A stretch of DNA of 64,000 nucleotides, taken from the NCBI GenBank assembly GCA_965247065.1, contig CBDFGN010000006.1, positions 3,782,001-3,846,000 of the forward strand. The letters are read 5' to 3'. Below, in pieces: positions 18,221 through 27,565 of the stretch. The notes beneath the pieces are model-generated. The model did not search any database. It worked only from the letters and a program-made list of their open reading frames with translations, and was not told the origin of the DNA. The stretch is from CBDFGN01 sp965247065. Its GTDB lineage: Bacteria > Bacteroidota > Bacteroidia > Cytophagales > Cyclobacteriaceae. Each line of letters starts with the position of its first letter. Position 1 is the stretch's first letter. The position numbers and the translations under genes are program-made.

Positions 18221-19720
18221 TTACCATATGGATTTCATCTCCCAGGCCTCGAGGGATCGTAATTTAACGCTCCCTTTCTCCGCAAATACAGAAACTCCTA
18301 TATCCTTTTCCCTGGCATATTCAACCTGACTGACACTGGTAATACCATCATTGATAAACACCTCCAGCACCGACTTATCGAGGAACACGTGTAATTTCAG
18401 TCTCTCGGAATTTGTCCCCAAGGGCACCTCAGTGCCGGCGATATTTAAATTCCCGTTATCATATCTCATTGTGATTGCCTCTCCACCATCCGCGCTTTGA
18501 CGGATCTTTAATCCAAAGGCAGTGGCGTCCCCAGCCTCAAACTCAGCTATGATTTCCAAAGCATCCCCATTTATCTCGTTAAGTCGCTTTTCTTCATTGC
18601 CCAAAACCAGATTATTCACGGCAGATCGCTTCCCGCGCAGTTCATTTAGTTCGGGAAGAGGGGTCTGGATGAGATTGAGATTCTCATCAATTGTCAGGAT
18701 GCGGGGCAGCCCCATGCATCCACTCCAGCCGCGGTCGGATTTAAAACCGCTAATCCAGCCCAGCAGTACGGTACGCCCCTGACTGTCCTGGAACACCGTG
18801 GTGGCGTAAAACCCCCGATTATGCCGCTCCAATTCCGGACCCGGTCCGTAATCCAGCACCCGCGTTCCACCCCCCGTACTATCGAGCGCAATTTTATCCG
18901 CATCGAAATACCCAATCCGATATTGGATTGGATACGTGGACATAATCAATACATGGTACTCATTCAGGGGGAACAGGTTTGGGCATTCGCCAGGAAAATC
19001 GTCAAGACGCCCTACCACCTTCCACTCCAGCAGATTAGGATTCTGAGGCTCGACCACCATCCCTTCGCTCTCTTTGAATACCCCAAAAATTCGACCCTCG
19101 GCCTCAAATACGAACATGTCAGCCCACAAACGGTGGATATCTTCAGGAACGCCACTCTTGCCCGGAGCCAGTCCTATGTCTATCCGACGCCATCCTATGA
19201 AATCCTCATCCACCGGAACCGCTGCCCACTGTTCTCGCTTATTGGTTGCGCCCTCATCGTAAAAGCCAGTGGGGGTCATAGAAAAGAATAGCATGGGATC
19301 ACCTTCCCCGTTGAAGAAAGCGCTGCCTGAAGCATCCCGGTCACTGCCATTGCTTTTGTCAGGCAGCAACGGCGGTGGCAAAAACTCCCAATTCACGAGG
19401 CCTTTGCTCCGCGCGTGCCCCCACCCTGTCCCTCTGCCGGGATGGTCCTGGAATGGGTGGAACTGATAAAAGATGTGGTGCCAACCTTTGTGATAAAAAG
19501 CGGCGCAGATATCGCTTAGTGATTGGGCCGGGGGGCGGTAATGGTAAATCGGACGATAAGGGTCTTTTTCAGCCAGCGGAACAGCTTCTTCGATGGCGGA
19601 CAAGGCTTCGGCCAGTTCTTCAGGGGAAACATCTGCAAGGTCTTCCTGGAGCCGGGATTGGGTTTGACAGCTAATGAGAATTGCCGCTAGCAATATCTCC
19701 TTGGAATAGATGATTTTCAT
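18221..19720 (-). CDS. GH32-family lipoprotein, divergent paralogue 2
   Basis: A 499-residue lipoprotein (ILISC) closely related to the 504-residue neighbour. Compared with it, the nucleophile box WMND has become SLSD and DGSGSA has become DASGSA; the Asp is kept, as are HRLWADMFVF and ECPNLF. Loss of the Trp/Asn that frame the nucleophile makes activity uncertain: it may be a weak hydrolase or a fructan-binding protein. A 68-bp stretch around the WADMF region (19110-19177) is identical to the paralogue (17388-17455). The 222-bp gap between the two paralogues could hold a separate promoter. Confidence 0.88.
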   Translation of the reverse strand: MKIIYSKEILLAAILISCQTQSRLQEDLADVSPEELAEALSAIEEAVPLAEKDPYRPIYHYRPPAQSLSDICAAFYHKGWHHIFYQFHPFQDHPGRGTGWGHARSKGLVNWEFLPPPLLPDKSNGSDRDASGSAFFNGEGDPMLFFSMTPTGFYDEGATNKREQWAAVPVDEDFIGWRRIDIGLAPGKSGVPEDIHRLWADMFVFEAEGRIFGVFKESEGMVVEPQNPNLLEWKVVGRLDDFPGECPNLFPLNEYHVLIMSTYPIQYRIGYFDADKIALDSTGGGTRVLDYGPGPELERHNRGFYATTVFQDSQGRTVLLGWISGFKSDRGWSGCMGLPRILTIDENLNLIQTPLPELNELRGKRSAVNNLVLGNEEKRLNEINGDALEIIAEFEAGDATAFGLKIRQSADGGEAITMRYDNGNLNIAGTEVPLGTNSERLKLHVFLDKSVLEVFINDGITSVSQVEYAREKDIGVSVFAEKGSVKLRSLEAWEMKSIW

Positions 19721-19818
19721 ATCACAAAATAGCGATTAACTTGGTTAAGCTGTCGATAGAGCTACAACTCTTTTATCGTTTTTATAATACGCTATTTCGC
19801 CGAGACACGCCAACTCAC

Positions 19819-20366
19819 TCAATCATTGTCAACTCTCCAAATCGATTTCATCCCTCAGGCCGTAGGCGCCAAGGTGGCGTCACCGCCCTCAGCAAATACA
19901 GATACTCCCAGACCCTGCTCCCCCGGATACTCAACCCGGGTAACGATTGCCGCCCCATCATTGACAAACACCTCCAGCACGGACTAATCGATGAACACTT
20001 GGAGTTTCAGGGCTTGGGATGGGCATGATCGCCCAGGGGAGATCTTCCCAATAAACCAGGTCCTTGCTCCTGGCGTGAGCAAAAGCTATTTACTTCCCAG
20101 GTATCATCGAAGGGATTGAACTGGTAGAAGATGGGATGATAACCGTTATAAGAGATGGCCGCGCAGATATCGTTCATTCACTGGGCCGGTGGACGAAAGT
20201 GGTAAAGAGGACGAGTTGGGTCTTTTTCGGCTTGAGGGATTGCGGCTTCAACCGCTTTTAATGCTTCCGTTTTCCAGGTACTTTGATCAGATCGAACGCA
20301 GCCGGAAAATATAAGTACAGAACCAATCAGTAATGCCAGCACTGGAAATGCTTGATTGTGGTTCAT
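19819..20366 (-). pseudogene. Decayed third GH32 paralogue with large internal deletion
   Basis: The ATG at 20364-20366 begins a lipoprotein signal (LIFSGC), then KAVEAAIPQAEKDPTRP and YHFRPPAQ as in the two intact paralogues. The next codon is TGA where they have the Trp of WMND, and MNDICAAISYNGYHPIFYQFNP follows in frame. Soon after, the sequence jumps to the GH32 C-terminus (LKLQVFID, stop, SVLEVFVNDG, then FAEGGDATLAPTA, stop, GMKSIW) ending at 19819. About 1 kb of propeller is missing. This is a clear pseudogene and shows that the tandem GH32 family once had at least three members. Confidence 0.9.
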
Positions 20367-20469
20367 AATCTCGTTTCTACTCTTTTGGTACTTGATTTAT
20401 TTTACCAATTTAAGCACTGAAATTATGACATTTGTCTTTCTGGTGAATCACGAATTTGTCCGAATTACT

Positions 20470-21396
20470 ATGAAAAGTACCATCAAGGATCAAGGACATG
20501 CCGTAGTCCTCTTGATTGCCACCTCGATCCTCCTAATACTCCAATCTTGTAGACTGCATTATGATACCAGTGAGGTCAGCTTCACGGTGTCCTCAACCCC
20601 TGAGTTGATTGCTAGCGGAAAGAGGCTCACCAATTTGCTATGTTCACCTTGCCATTATGATCACAAAACCAATAGACTTTCCGGTATTCGGATGATGGAT
20701 GTTCCTGGATTTGTGGGAAAGGTATATTCCAAGAATCTTACCCGCCATCCTGAAAATGAAATAACTAGCTATACGGACGGTGAGCTTGCATTTCTCATTC
20801 GTACAGGCGTTTCCCGCGACGGAAAACTGATGCCTTATATGCAGAGACCAAACCTAGCCGATAGGGATCTTCAGGCAATCATCGCCTTTCTGAGATCGGA
20901 TGACGAATTGGTGCAGGCAGCGGAATCTGATTTGCCCGAAACATCTTATTCTATATTGGGCAGAATAGGAGTTAGCTCGTTCAAGCCGCTGCCTTACCCA
21001 GATAAGGAGATTCTGAAGCCCGATCCGGCTGACAAAATAGCCTACGGATATTATTTAGTTGATAATTTGGGCTGCTATGATTGTCATTCTGCCAGTTTCA
21101 TGAGAATTGACAAACTGGAACCAGAGAAGTCCAAGGGTTACATGGGAGGAGGTATCAAGTTGAAAGATCACAGTGGAAAATCGGTAGCCAGTCCTAATTT
21201 GACTTTTCACAATACGGGCATTGGAGGTTGGTCGGAAGAACATTTTCACATGGCCCTAACCCAGGGAATTGGCAAGGACAACAACATAGTTACCTTTCCC
21301 ATGCCCTTCTTCGTGGATCTCACGGATTATGATATTTCAGCGATTTACGCGTATCTGAAGACTGTATCCAAAGTTGACAATCGGATCAAAAAATAA
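20470..21396 (+). CDS. Di-heme cytochrome c lipoprotein
   Basis: 308 residues from the ATG at 20470, chosen because it opens a lipoprotein signal (LLILQSC); an upstream in-frame start at 20356 would add 38 unlikely residues. Two heme sites, CSPCH and CYDCH, each lie in a cytochrome c fold, with later methionines (for example GKLMPYM) as possible axial ligands. Layout resembles the c-type subunits of membrane alcohol/aldehyde dehydrogenases or the cytochromes linked to quinoproteins. Probably carries electrons at the outer face of the inner membrane. A second cytochrome gene follows within 30 bp or overlaps. Confidence 0.88.
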   Translation: MKSTIKDQGHAVVLLIATSILLILQSCRLHYDTSEVSFTVSSTPELIASGKRLTNLLCSPCHYDHKTNRLSGIRMMDVPGFVGKVYSKNLTRHPENEITSYTDGELAFLIRTGVSRDGKLMPYMQRPNLADRDLQAIIAFLRSDDELVQAAESDLPETSYSILGRIGVSSFKPLPYPDKEILKPDPADKIAYGYYLVDNLGCYDCHSASFMRIDKLEPEKSKGYMGGGIKLKDHSGKSVASPNLTFHNTGIGGWSEEHFHMALTQGIGKDNNIVTFPMPFFVDLTDYDISAIYAYLKTVSKVDNRIKK

Positions 21397-21421
21397 CTTG
21401 GTTAGGGCAATTGTTCGTTCG

Positions 21422-21763
21422 ATGATCTCTGTTTTCCTTATGCTCGGCTGTAACGAATTTGCATATGCCCAGAGCAACAATGAAAGCAAGAGAATTGACA
21501 AAAAGGCATTGAAACAGGGTGCTGAAGTTTATGAGAAGTATGGATGCAGTGCCTGCCACGCCAAGGATGGAGTTGGCATAGGCAAGCTAACTGAGGCTTA
21601 TGTCAAGTACAGCGACGAAGAGTTGCGATCGTACATTCAAAATCCAAGAGAATACAATAACGATAAAATGCCGGTTTACAGGGAGATAATTCCTGAATCG
21701 GATTATGATCTGCTGATGCCTTATATCAGGTGGCTGGGACAGATTTCTAAGGAAAAGGAGTAG
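21422..21763 (+). CDS. Mono-heme cytochrome c, exported
   Basis: 113 residues from ATG 21422, which begins a signal peptide (MISVFLMLGCNEFAYAQ). An earlier in-frame ATG (21374) overlaps the previous gene by 23 bp and is less likely as a protein start. One heme site, CSACH, is followed by a Met-bearing loop (DKMPVYRE), as in small class I cytochromes. It is almost certainly co-transcribed with the di-heme cytochrome and may be its electron partner. Confidence 0.85.
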   Translation: MISVFLMLGCNEFAYAQSNNESKRIDKKALKQGAEVYEKYGCSACHAKDGVGIGKLTEAYVKYSDEELRSYIQNPREYNNDKMPVYREIIPESDYDLLMPYIRWLGQISKEKE

Positions 21764-21794
21764 TTTTCAAAATCCCTGATCTGGAAGGATTATT

Positions 21795-22243
21795 CAACCG
21801 CTTCGCGGTTGGGGAACAACGATGCTGATCGCATGGGACTGCCTCCCATGCTTTCTTATGTTCGACGTCTTTGGCGTCGTAGCCGTGATTGCATTTTTGT
21901 TCGACACCTACGGCGTCATGCACAGCAATCGCTACCATCAGTTTGCTGGGATGCTACTAACCACGGGGTACTGCCTCGGGATTCCATAAAAAAGTCCGGC
22001 AAATGCGAGTAACATTTTGGGCCTGAATGCAGTTAATGGAGGGGGATCGGATAGAAAATACTAGGAGTCTTGGAGTTTGCCTCGAATGGTCGGGAGTCTC
22101 TAAGAATCCGAAGGGAGGAAGTAAGAACAGGGCTCGAAAGATTGATCTGGACGGACTGTTCAACCGCTTTGCGGTTGGGAGAATGTTGCTCGCCGCACGG
22201 GGATTTCATTCCGTGCCGCTTTATGTTCGACGCGTTCAGCGTC
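21795..22243. repeat. Two copies of a three-hairpin intergenic repeat
   Basis: Copy 1 (21795-21879) and copy 2 (22161-22243) share order and spacing of three hairpins. Hairpin 1 is CAACCGC-TTC/TTT-GCGGTTG. Hairpin 2 is GCATGGGA/TCCCATGC in copy 1 and GCACGG/CCGTGC in copy 2. Hairpin 3 is CGACGTC/GGCGTCG in copy 1 and GACGC/GCGTC in copy 2. Hairpin 2 changes on both arms together. A third partial hairpin 3 lies at about 21900-21918. They fill the 545-bp gap after the cytochrome genes, which has no other gene. This resembles REP/BIME-type elements. Confidence 0.78.
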
Positions 22244-22308
22244 AGGGGCGTCCAAGAGGCATTTTCAGGGCAAGAGCACTAATCACAACCCCTTACTCCC
22301 ACGATATT

Positions 22309-23616
22309 CTATGAACTCCAACTCCGCTCAGGGCGGCTTCGCAGTCCATTCGCTTCAGGTTCATCCACAAATGATTCCGTTTTCGGATCGAAGGTAAGTT
22401 TACGATTGAGCAACCAGGCTAGAGCAGCTGCATGACTGGCGATGTGCGAATGCCGCATCACCCCGGCATTGGCTGCTGTAAGCGCGCGCGATTTGATACT
22501 GTCAAAAAAGTTCCGTGAATGAGCGCCAACACCTAAGCCCGATACATTAGTCGGCATATCAGCTACTTCTTTCCTGAGAGCTTCAGAAGAGACCTCGATT
22601 CCCCCGCTATCACCTACCTCCACCCAGCCTTCATCCCCCACAAACCGAACCGGACAAGTACTCAGATGCTGGAACCATCCGGGACGTTCTCCAAAGGGCG
22701 TTTCCAGGAAATGCATGATCAACTTGACCCCATCGGCGTAATAAGCGGTTATGCCTTCCTCTGAAGGCTCAAACTCGACGGGACACGTGTCGTCCGCCTG
22801 TTTTGCCCACTGGCAAAGATCTACTGTATGGGCGCCCCAGTCCAATAGGGTAGCACCCGAATCGAAGTCGTAATAGCCACGCCATTTTCCCTTGACATAT
22901 TCATCGTTGTATGGCCGCCACGGTGCGGGACCCAACCACATATTCCAGTCCACTACATCGGGGGCCGGCGTCTGCTGTCCGGGTAACCACGTCGTATTGA
23001 GTCTGGGCGTATACACCGAGGCGTGCAGCGTATGAATCTCTCCTAGCTTTCCATCGTGGGCTAGCTTAGCCGCCCGCATGAAATTGGTCACACTACGCCG
23101 CTGAGTTCCCGCTTGGAATACTCTGCCGGTTTTTTCCATCGTATCGGCGAGATCCTGGCAGTTGGCGATTGTGATCCCACAGGGTTTCTCACTATACACA
23201 TCTTTACCAGCGTTTGCTGCAATAATCGACGCCGGGGCGTGCCAGCGATCACCAGTCGCTATGAGTACGGCATCGATGTCCTTTCGCTCGAGCAATTCCC
23301 GGAAGTCACGGAACAGGACGCAATCCTTATTACCATAATTTCCGTCTACCAACTGCTTGCCCTCATTCCGCCGGCTGGCCTGTACGTCTGCGATGGCCAG
23401 GCACTGAACATCCGCATGTTCCATCATTCCAGTCAAAACCTTTTTACATCGTGGTCCTATTCCAATGACTCCGAGGGTAATTCTGTCACTAGGCGGTATC
23501 GCTCCACCCATTCCCATGGCGCTATTCGGAACAATCCAGGGAATCGAAATCGCAGCTGTAGAGGCTAGAGAAGTGCGAAGAAAAGCACGGCGGGTTGATC
23601 GTGATTGGCTGGTCAT
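22309..23616 (-). CDS. Tat-exported Gfo/Idh/MocA oxidoreductase
   Basis: 435 residues from the ATG at 23614-23616; an alternative ATG at 23640 adds 8 residues. It opens with a twin-arginine signal (RSTRRAFLRTSLASTAA), so it folds with its cofactor before export. A Rossmann NAD(P)-binding start (TLGVIGIGPRCKKVL) and the catalytic EKP (VYSEKPCG) identify the family, followed by the second alpha/beta domain. Exported members with this type of Tat signal are common in Bacteroidota and Planctomycetes, and some act on glycosides by oxidation and elimination at sugar C3. The substrate here is unknown. It faces the hairpin repeat and stands alone. Confidence 0.9.
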   Translation of the reverse strand: MTSQSRSTRRAFLRTSLASTAAISIPWIVPNSAMGMGGAIPPSDRITLGVIGIGPRCKKVLTGMMEHADVQCLAIADVQASRRNEGKQLVDGNYGNKDCVLFRDFRELLERKDIDAVLIATGDRWHAPASIIAANAGKDVYSEKPCGITIANCQDLADTMEKTGRVFQAGTQRRSVTNFMRAAKLAHDGKLGEIHTLHASVYTPRLNTTWLPGQQTPAPDVVDWNMWLGPAPWRPYNDEYVKGKWRGYYDFDSGATLLDWGAHTVDLCQWAKQADDTCPVEFEPSEEGITAYYADGVKLIMHFLETPFGERPGWFQHLSTCPVRFVGDEGWVEVGDSGGIEVSSEALRKEVADMPTNVSGLGVGAHSRNFFDSIKSRALTAANAGVMRHSHIASHAAALAWLLNRKLTFDPKTESFVDEPEANGLRSRPERSWSS

Positions 23617-23640
23617 AGGTTCTGCTTGGTTAAGGGTCAC

Positions 23641-23969
23641 GGCAGGGGTGGTTTTACACCGTCACATTTTTATTATCAGCAATGAGCGACAATATCGGCA
23701 CATTGTGGAGCAAATGCAATCCTTCTGACGTTCCACTTGGTTACAGAAGAGGCATCTTATACTAGCCGGATCCGGTTTTCCGAATTAGGCCCAGTTCGGT
23801 TTAGCTGGGTCTGTTGGCTGGTCGCCCGTGGTTGTCGCGATGAGGATTGGCATACCTTACCTCCTTTTTATTAGCCCCATAAAGTTTTAGCCCTGCGGGA
23901 ATTGCCATGCGGTCGAAGGCCACAATATTGCAGACATCCAGTTGTTCAAGGCATTATTCGGCTGGCTTC
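23641..23969. other. Intergenic region
   Basis: 329 bp between the Gfo/Idh gene and the MDR dehydrogenase, which point the same way. The right side follows the dehydrogenase stop; the left side must hold the Gfo/Idh promoter. I see no gene or strong structure here. Confidence 0.5.
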
Positions 23970-24929
23970 TCAATCTTCTATCACAATCCCTATTTTTCCC
24001 TGAACTCCACCTAGTGTAATTTTCTCTAAAGCCTTTTGCAACTCGGCGATGGGATAGGTAAGTGTGACCGGCGTAGATATTACTTCATCGTCAATCATAC
24101 GGGCAATTTTAATTAAATCCACGGTCGTTGGTTTGACACCGAAAAAAGTGCATCTCTTGGAGGAGAATAAACTCTGGATTTTTCCATTGACAAAGTCAAC
24201 CGTGGGCAACAGGGTTATAAACACGCCCTTGGAGGCCAGAATCCCGGAACACTTACCGAAAGAGGAATTTGAGACGACATCAAAGACAATATCAAATTTT
24301 TGGTTCAAGTCATATATATTGGTTTTCTTATAATCCAGGCAATGGTCCGCCCCCATCGATTTGACGTATTCGGAATTACTTTCACTACAGGATCCCCATA
24401 CCTCAGCGTGGTAACTTTTTGCCATTTGTAATGCGTAGGTTCCTACTCCCCCCGAGGCACCATTTACTAATACTTTTTGACCTGACGTTATCCCGGCGAT
24501 TTTCACCAGGGCTTGAAGGGCGGTACTAGCGGTTGTACCCACCGTCGACGCGTGTGCATGAGAAATTGATGATGGTTTGCGAGCAATAGTGCTGCTTTTG
24601 ACAGCAACAAAGTCAGCAAAACTTCCTTGAGTGGTTTTTGATGAGTATGGCAAAAATCCAAACACATCATTGCCCGTTTTAAATTGGGAGACCTTACCAC
24701 CCATTTCCTCAATGACCCCGCTAAAATCAAATCCAAGACGGATCGGGGATTTGGCAGAATGGATAAACCGGGCCCCGTTTGTACCTGTGATGACATTTAT
24801 ATCAGCCTGATTAATAGAGGCGGACTTGACCCTCACCAGAACCTCATCCATACCAACCGTAGGCCCGTCTATTTCCACCTGTTCAATATCACCGATCGTG
24901 CCGTATCTTTTAATTACGAAAGCTTTCAT
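23970..24929 (-). CDS. Zinc-independent MDR quinone/alkene reductase-like dehydrogenase
   Basis: A 319-residue medium-chain dehydrogenase/reductase. The N-terminal GroES-like part has SINQADINVITGTNG and LGFDFSGVIEEMGG; the NADPH-binding Rossmann part has KVLVNGASGGVGTYALQMAK. The catalytic-zinc ligands of alcohol dehydrogenases are absent, matching the quinone oxidoreductase (QOR) branch, which reduces quinones or enones in the cytoplasm with NADPH. Length is typical (about 320). It is divergent from the adenylate cyclase gene with about 245 bp between them. Confidence 0.9.
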   Translation of the reverse strand: MKAFVIKRYGTIGDIEQVEIDGPTVGMDEVLVRVKSASINQADINVITGTNGARFIHSAKSPIRLGFDFSGVIEEMGGKVSQFKTGNDVFGFLPYSSKTTQGSFADFVAVKSSTIARKPSSISHAHASTVGTTASTALQALVKIAGITSGQKVLVNGASGGVGTYALQMAKSYHAEVWGSCSESNSEYVKSMGADHCLDYKKTNIYDLNQKFDIVFDVVSNSSFGKCSGILASKGVFITLLPTVDFVNGKIQSLFSSKRCTFFGVKPTTVDLIKIARMIDDEVISTPVTLTYPIAELQKALEKITLGGVQGKIGIVIED

Positions 24930-25174
24930 CCTGGATTCTCGTCTTGGCTGCCTTGCATATATTCTAATATTAATATCAGTAATTAGCTGAGCAAATCATT
25001 CCTGAAATTGGCTTTTTTCACTCCGCTAAAGACCGTCCCCCTTGATATTGAGAAATAGCGCAGTGAAAAGATACAGTCTTTGGATCAGATTAATTAAATC
25101 TGCGGTTGATAACCCATTACCTATTTCATACCTTCAATGGACTGCCTTTGGTAAATGGCCCGTTGTTTCTGCCC

Positions 25175-26263
25175 ATGAAAAGAAGCTGGCAATATTATGC
25201 AATTGGATTTGCCCTGAATATTATTTTCTGGATCCTGCTGTTCATGTTTATCCTGGCGGTCAGGTATTATGACATTGGAAATATCGCCTTTGTGCAGCAG
25301 GATATACACATCCCATTGGTCCGGATCTATGGTAACGGCATAATCCTGGGGGTTCTGGTTGGTATACCTTATACGGTGATGGAGATCTATCTTAAACACC
25401 GAGGCCTTTATCATTTCTCTCTTGCCAGGATCATGTTCAACCGTACCCTAATCCAATTTATTATTACGGCGGCAATGCTAACGGCCATTTCTTACATAAA
25501 TTTCTACCTTGATCTCAAAAAAGGGAACATCGATCCTATGCAAACCGGTTTTAGCAGATATGTTTTCAGCCCCACCGTCCAATTCCTATTTGCCGGGGCC
25601 TTTCTGGGCAATATAGTGCTCAGCGTATTTCGTACCCTCCAACTCAAAATTGGCGAGGAGATCTTTTTAGAACTGTTAATTGGAAAATACCGCCCCGCTC
25701 AGGAAGAGGACCGGGCCTTCATGTTTCTGGATCTCAAGTCCTCCACCACCATTGCCGAGCGTCTGGGGCACACGGACTACAGCTTTTTTATACAGGATTG
25801 CTTTAAAGACCTTCATCCTGCGGTGATCGAATCAAGCGCTACGGTGTATCAATACGTTGGGGATGAAGCTGTTCTCACCTGGAGTTCCGATCTGGCGATA
25901 GAGAACTCCAATTGCATAAGGGCATTTTTTGCTTTCGATAGGCAGTTGCAGTCAAAAAGGGACTATTATCAGCAAAGGTATGGAGTGGCGCCAGAGTTTA
26001 AGGCGGGATTGAATTTAGGACCAGCCATGGCTGCCGAGGTTGGTGTGGTAAAACGCGAAATTGCCTACCACAGCGATGTCTTGAACACTGCAGCCCGAAT
26101 ACAGGGTCAGTGCAATGAAAAGAACGCCCGGTTGCTGGCCTCTGAAGAGGTGGTCAAAAGACTGCAAGACGGCAGCTATGATATAGTCGAGAAGGGAGAA
26201 GTCTTGTTGCGAGGGAAAGGTGAACGGGTGAGGATCTTCGAAGTACTTGAGAAAGCAAGCTGA
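25175..26263 (+). CDS. Membrane-anchored class III adenylate/guanylate cyclase
   Basis: 362 residues from ATG 25175 (MKRSWQYYAIG); an upstream in-frame ATG (25106) adds 23 residues of no evident use. Four hydrophobic segments occupy roughly residues 5-165, then a cytoplasmic cyclase domain. Metal-binding Asp residues are in MFLDLKSSTTIAERLG and YVGDEAVLTW, and LNTAARIQ supplies the late Asn/Arg. It likely makes cAMP (or cGMP) in response to a membrane signal. The IS110 element begins about 30 bp beyond the stop. Confidence 0.9.
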   Translation: MKRSWQYYAIGFALNIIFWILLFMFILAVRYYDIGNIAFVQQDIHIPLVRIYGNGIILGVLVGIPYTVMEIYLKHRGLYHFSLARIMFNRTLIQFIITAAMLTAISYINFYLDLKKGNIDPMQTGFSRYVFSPTVQFLFAGAFLGNIVLSVFRTLQLKIGEEIFLELLIGKYRPAQEEDRAFMFLDLKSSTTIAERLGHTDYSFFIQDCFKDLHPAVIESSATVYQYVGDEAVLTWSSDLAIENSNCIRAFFAFDRQLQSKRDYYQQRYGVAPEFKAGLNLGPAMAAEVGVVKREIAYHSDVLNTAARIQGQCNEKNARLLASEEVVKRLQDGSYDIVEKGEVLLRGKGERVRIFEVLEKAS

Positions 26264-26360
26264 TTGCGGATGCCTTGAAACATGGATTTAGGTCCTCGCA
26301 AAGTACCTTTAGATTAGGCCTCTAGGATTATTCCAAGAATCAAGGTTTATTTTTATGAGG

Positions 26361-26458
26361 TGACCAAGGCGGTCATGAGTTAACACTGGCAGAGGCGAAT
26401 TATGCAAAGGCCTAGGTTTGCGACCTATCTCGCGATTCAATCCTCTGCCAGCTTTTTT
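26361..26458 (+). ncRNA. Candidate IS110 bridge RNA
   Basis: In the non-coding left part, hairpin TGACC-AAGGC-GGTCA (26361-26375) is followed by a long 10-bp perfect stem CTGGCAGAGG (26386-26395) with CCTCTGCCAG (26442-26451) that encloses a 46-base internal region and is trailed by C and six T. Inside are a GAAT/ATTC step and TAGGT-TTGCG-ACCTA. The segment TTTGCGA (26417-26423) is complementary to the TCGCAAA of the terminal direct repeat, and GCAAAG (26404-26409) has the same sense as it. Known IS110 bridge RNAs carry such guide segments in internal loops. The T-run could also end transcription. Confidence 0.6.
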
Positions 26459-26557
26459 GAACAAGCATCAAATAGAAATTTGGGACTAGACCCATTAGTA
26501 AGGTTTTGATCGTGTTCAAAAATGTTAACCCACTTGATAAGTCTTAATGGTAAAGTT

Positions 26558-27565
26558 ATGAATTTCAATTATTTCGTGGGCATTGATGTTTCAAAGTCAA
26601 CCCTTGATTTTACGGTAGTACAAAATAGTCACAGGTTGTTTCACCTAAGAACTGCTAATAGTCTGAAAGGGATTAAGAGTTTTATCAAGAGACTTATGCA
26701 GCTGCCTGGCTACCAGCCTGACCAGGTTTTGTTTTGCCTGGAATTCACTGGGATCTATAACAATCATCTGCTCAATTACTTTGAAAAACAGCAGCTCAAT
26801 GTGTGGCTGGAATCGGCCCGGCAGATCAAACAATCCCTGGGTGTTTTGAGAGGAAAGAACGATCAGGTGGATTCCTATCGAATCACTCAATATGCCTGTC
26901 GAAACCAGGACAAAGCCCAGTTATGGAAGCCTTCTCGAAAGAAAATCCGCAATTTAAAGTTCATGCTATCACTCAGAGAACGACTGCTCAAGACTAAACT
27001 GCAGTTGGCAACTCCTTTAAAGGAGGCCTGTGGTTTTGTGGATGATGATGTGATGCAACTTCAGAAAACTACCCTCAAACCGGTACTAGCTAACATGGAG
27101 AAAAAGCTCAAGGCTTTGGATCTGAAAATTTATGATTTCATTCGATCCGATCAATCTTTAAATGAGCTCTTTGAGCAAGTGACTTCAGTGGATAACATTG
27201 GATCTACTATTGCAGCCCATTTCATTGCAACTACCAATGAGTTCAAAGACTTTACTGAGGCCAAGAAGTTTGCCTGTTACTCAGGGGTAGTGCCCTTCGA
27301 GTACCGATCCGGCACCAGCTACCGGGGCCGGAGTCGAGTTTCGCATCTGGCCAATAAGAAGATGAAAAAGCTCCTGCATCTGGCAGCCATGTCAGCGGTT
27401 ACTCATCCGGGGGAATTAAGGGATTATTATGAACGGAAAGTGGAATCAGGGAAAAACAAAATGTCGGTGTTGAATGCGATCCGGAACAAACTTATTCATA
27501 GAGTTTTTGCTGTAGTCCGAGAAACCAGAAAATATGAAAAAACATATACCCTGACTCTTGCTTGA
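26558..27565 (+). CDS. IS110-family transposase (DEDD recombinase)
   Basis: 335 residues from ATG 26558; the ATG at 26522 would add 12. The N-terminal RuvC-like DEDD domain has GIDVSKSTLDFTV, CLEFTGIYN and GKNDQVDSYRI, supplying acidic residues. The C-terminal Transposase_20 domain has VDNIGSTIAAHFIA and SGVVPFEYRSGTSYRGR, the latter holding the conserved serine region. The protein appears complete. Such recombinases act with a bridge RNA from the adjacent non-coding end. Confidence 0.95.
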   Translation: MNFNYFVGIDVSKSTLDFTVVQNSHRLFHLRTANSLKGIKSFIKRLMQLPGYQPDQVLFCLEFTGIYNNHLLNYFEKQQLNVWLESARQIKQSLGVLRGKNDQVDSYRITQYACRNQDKAQLWKPSRKKIRNLKFMLSLRERLLKTKLQLATPLKEACGFVDDDVMQLQKTTLKPVLANMEKKLKALDLKIYDFIRSDQSLNELFEQVTSVDNIGSTIAAHFIATTNEFKDFTEAKKFACYSGVVPFEYRSGTSYRGRSRVSHLANKKMKKLLHLAAMSAVTHPGELRDYYERKVESGKNKMSVLNAIRNKLIHRVFAVVRETRKYEKTYTLTLA

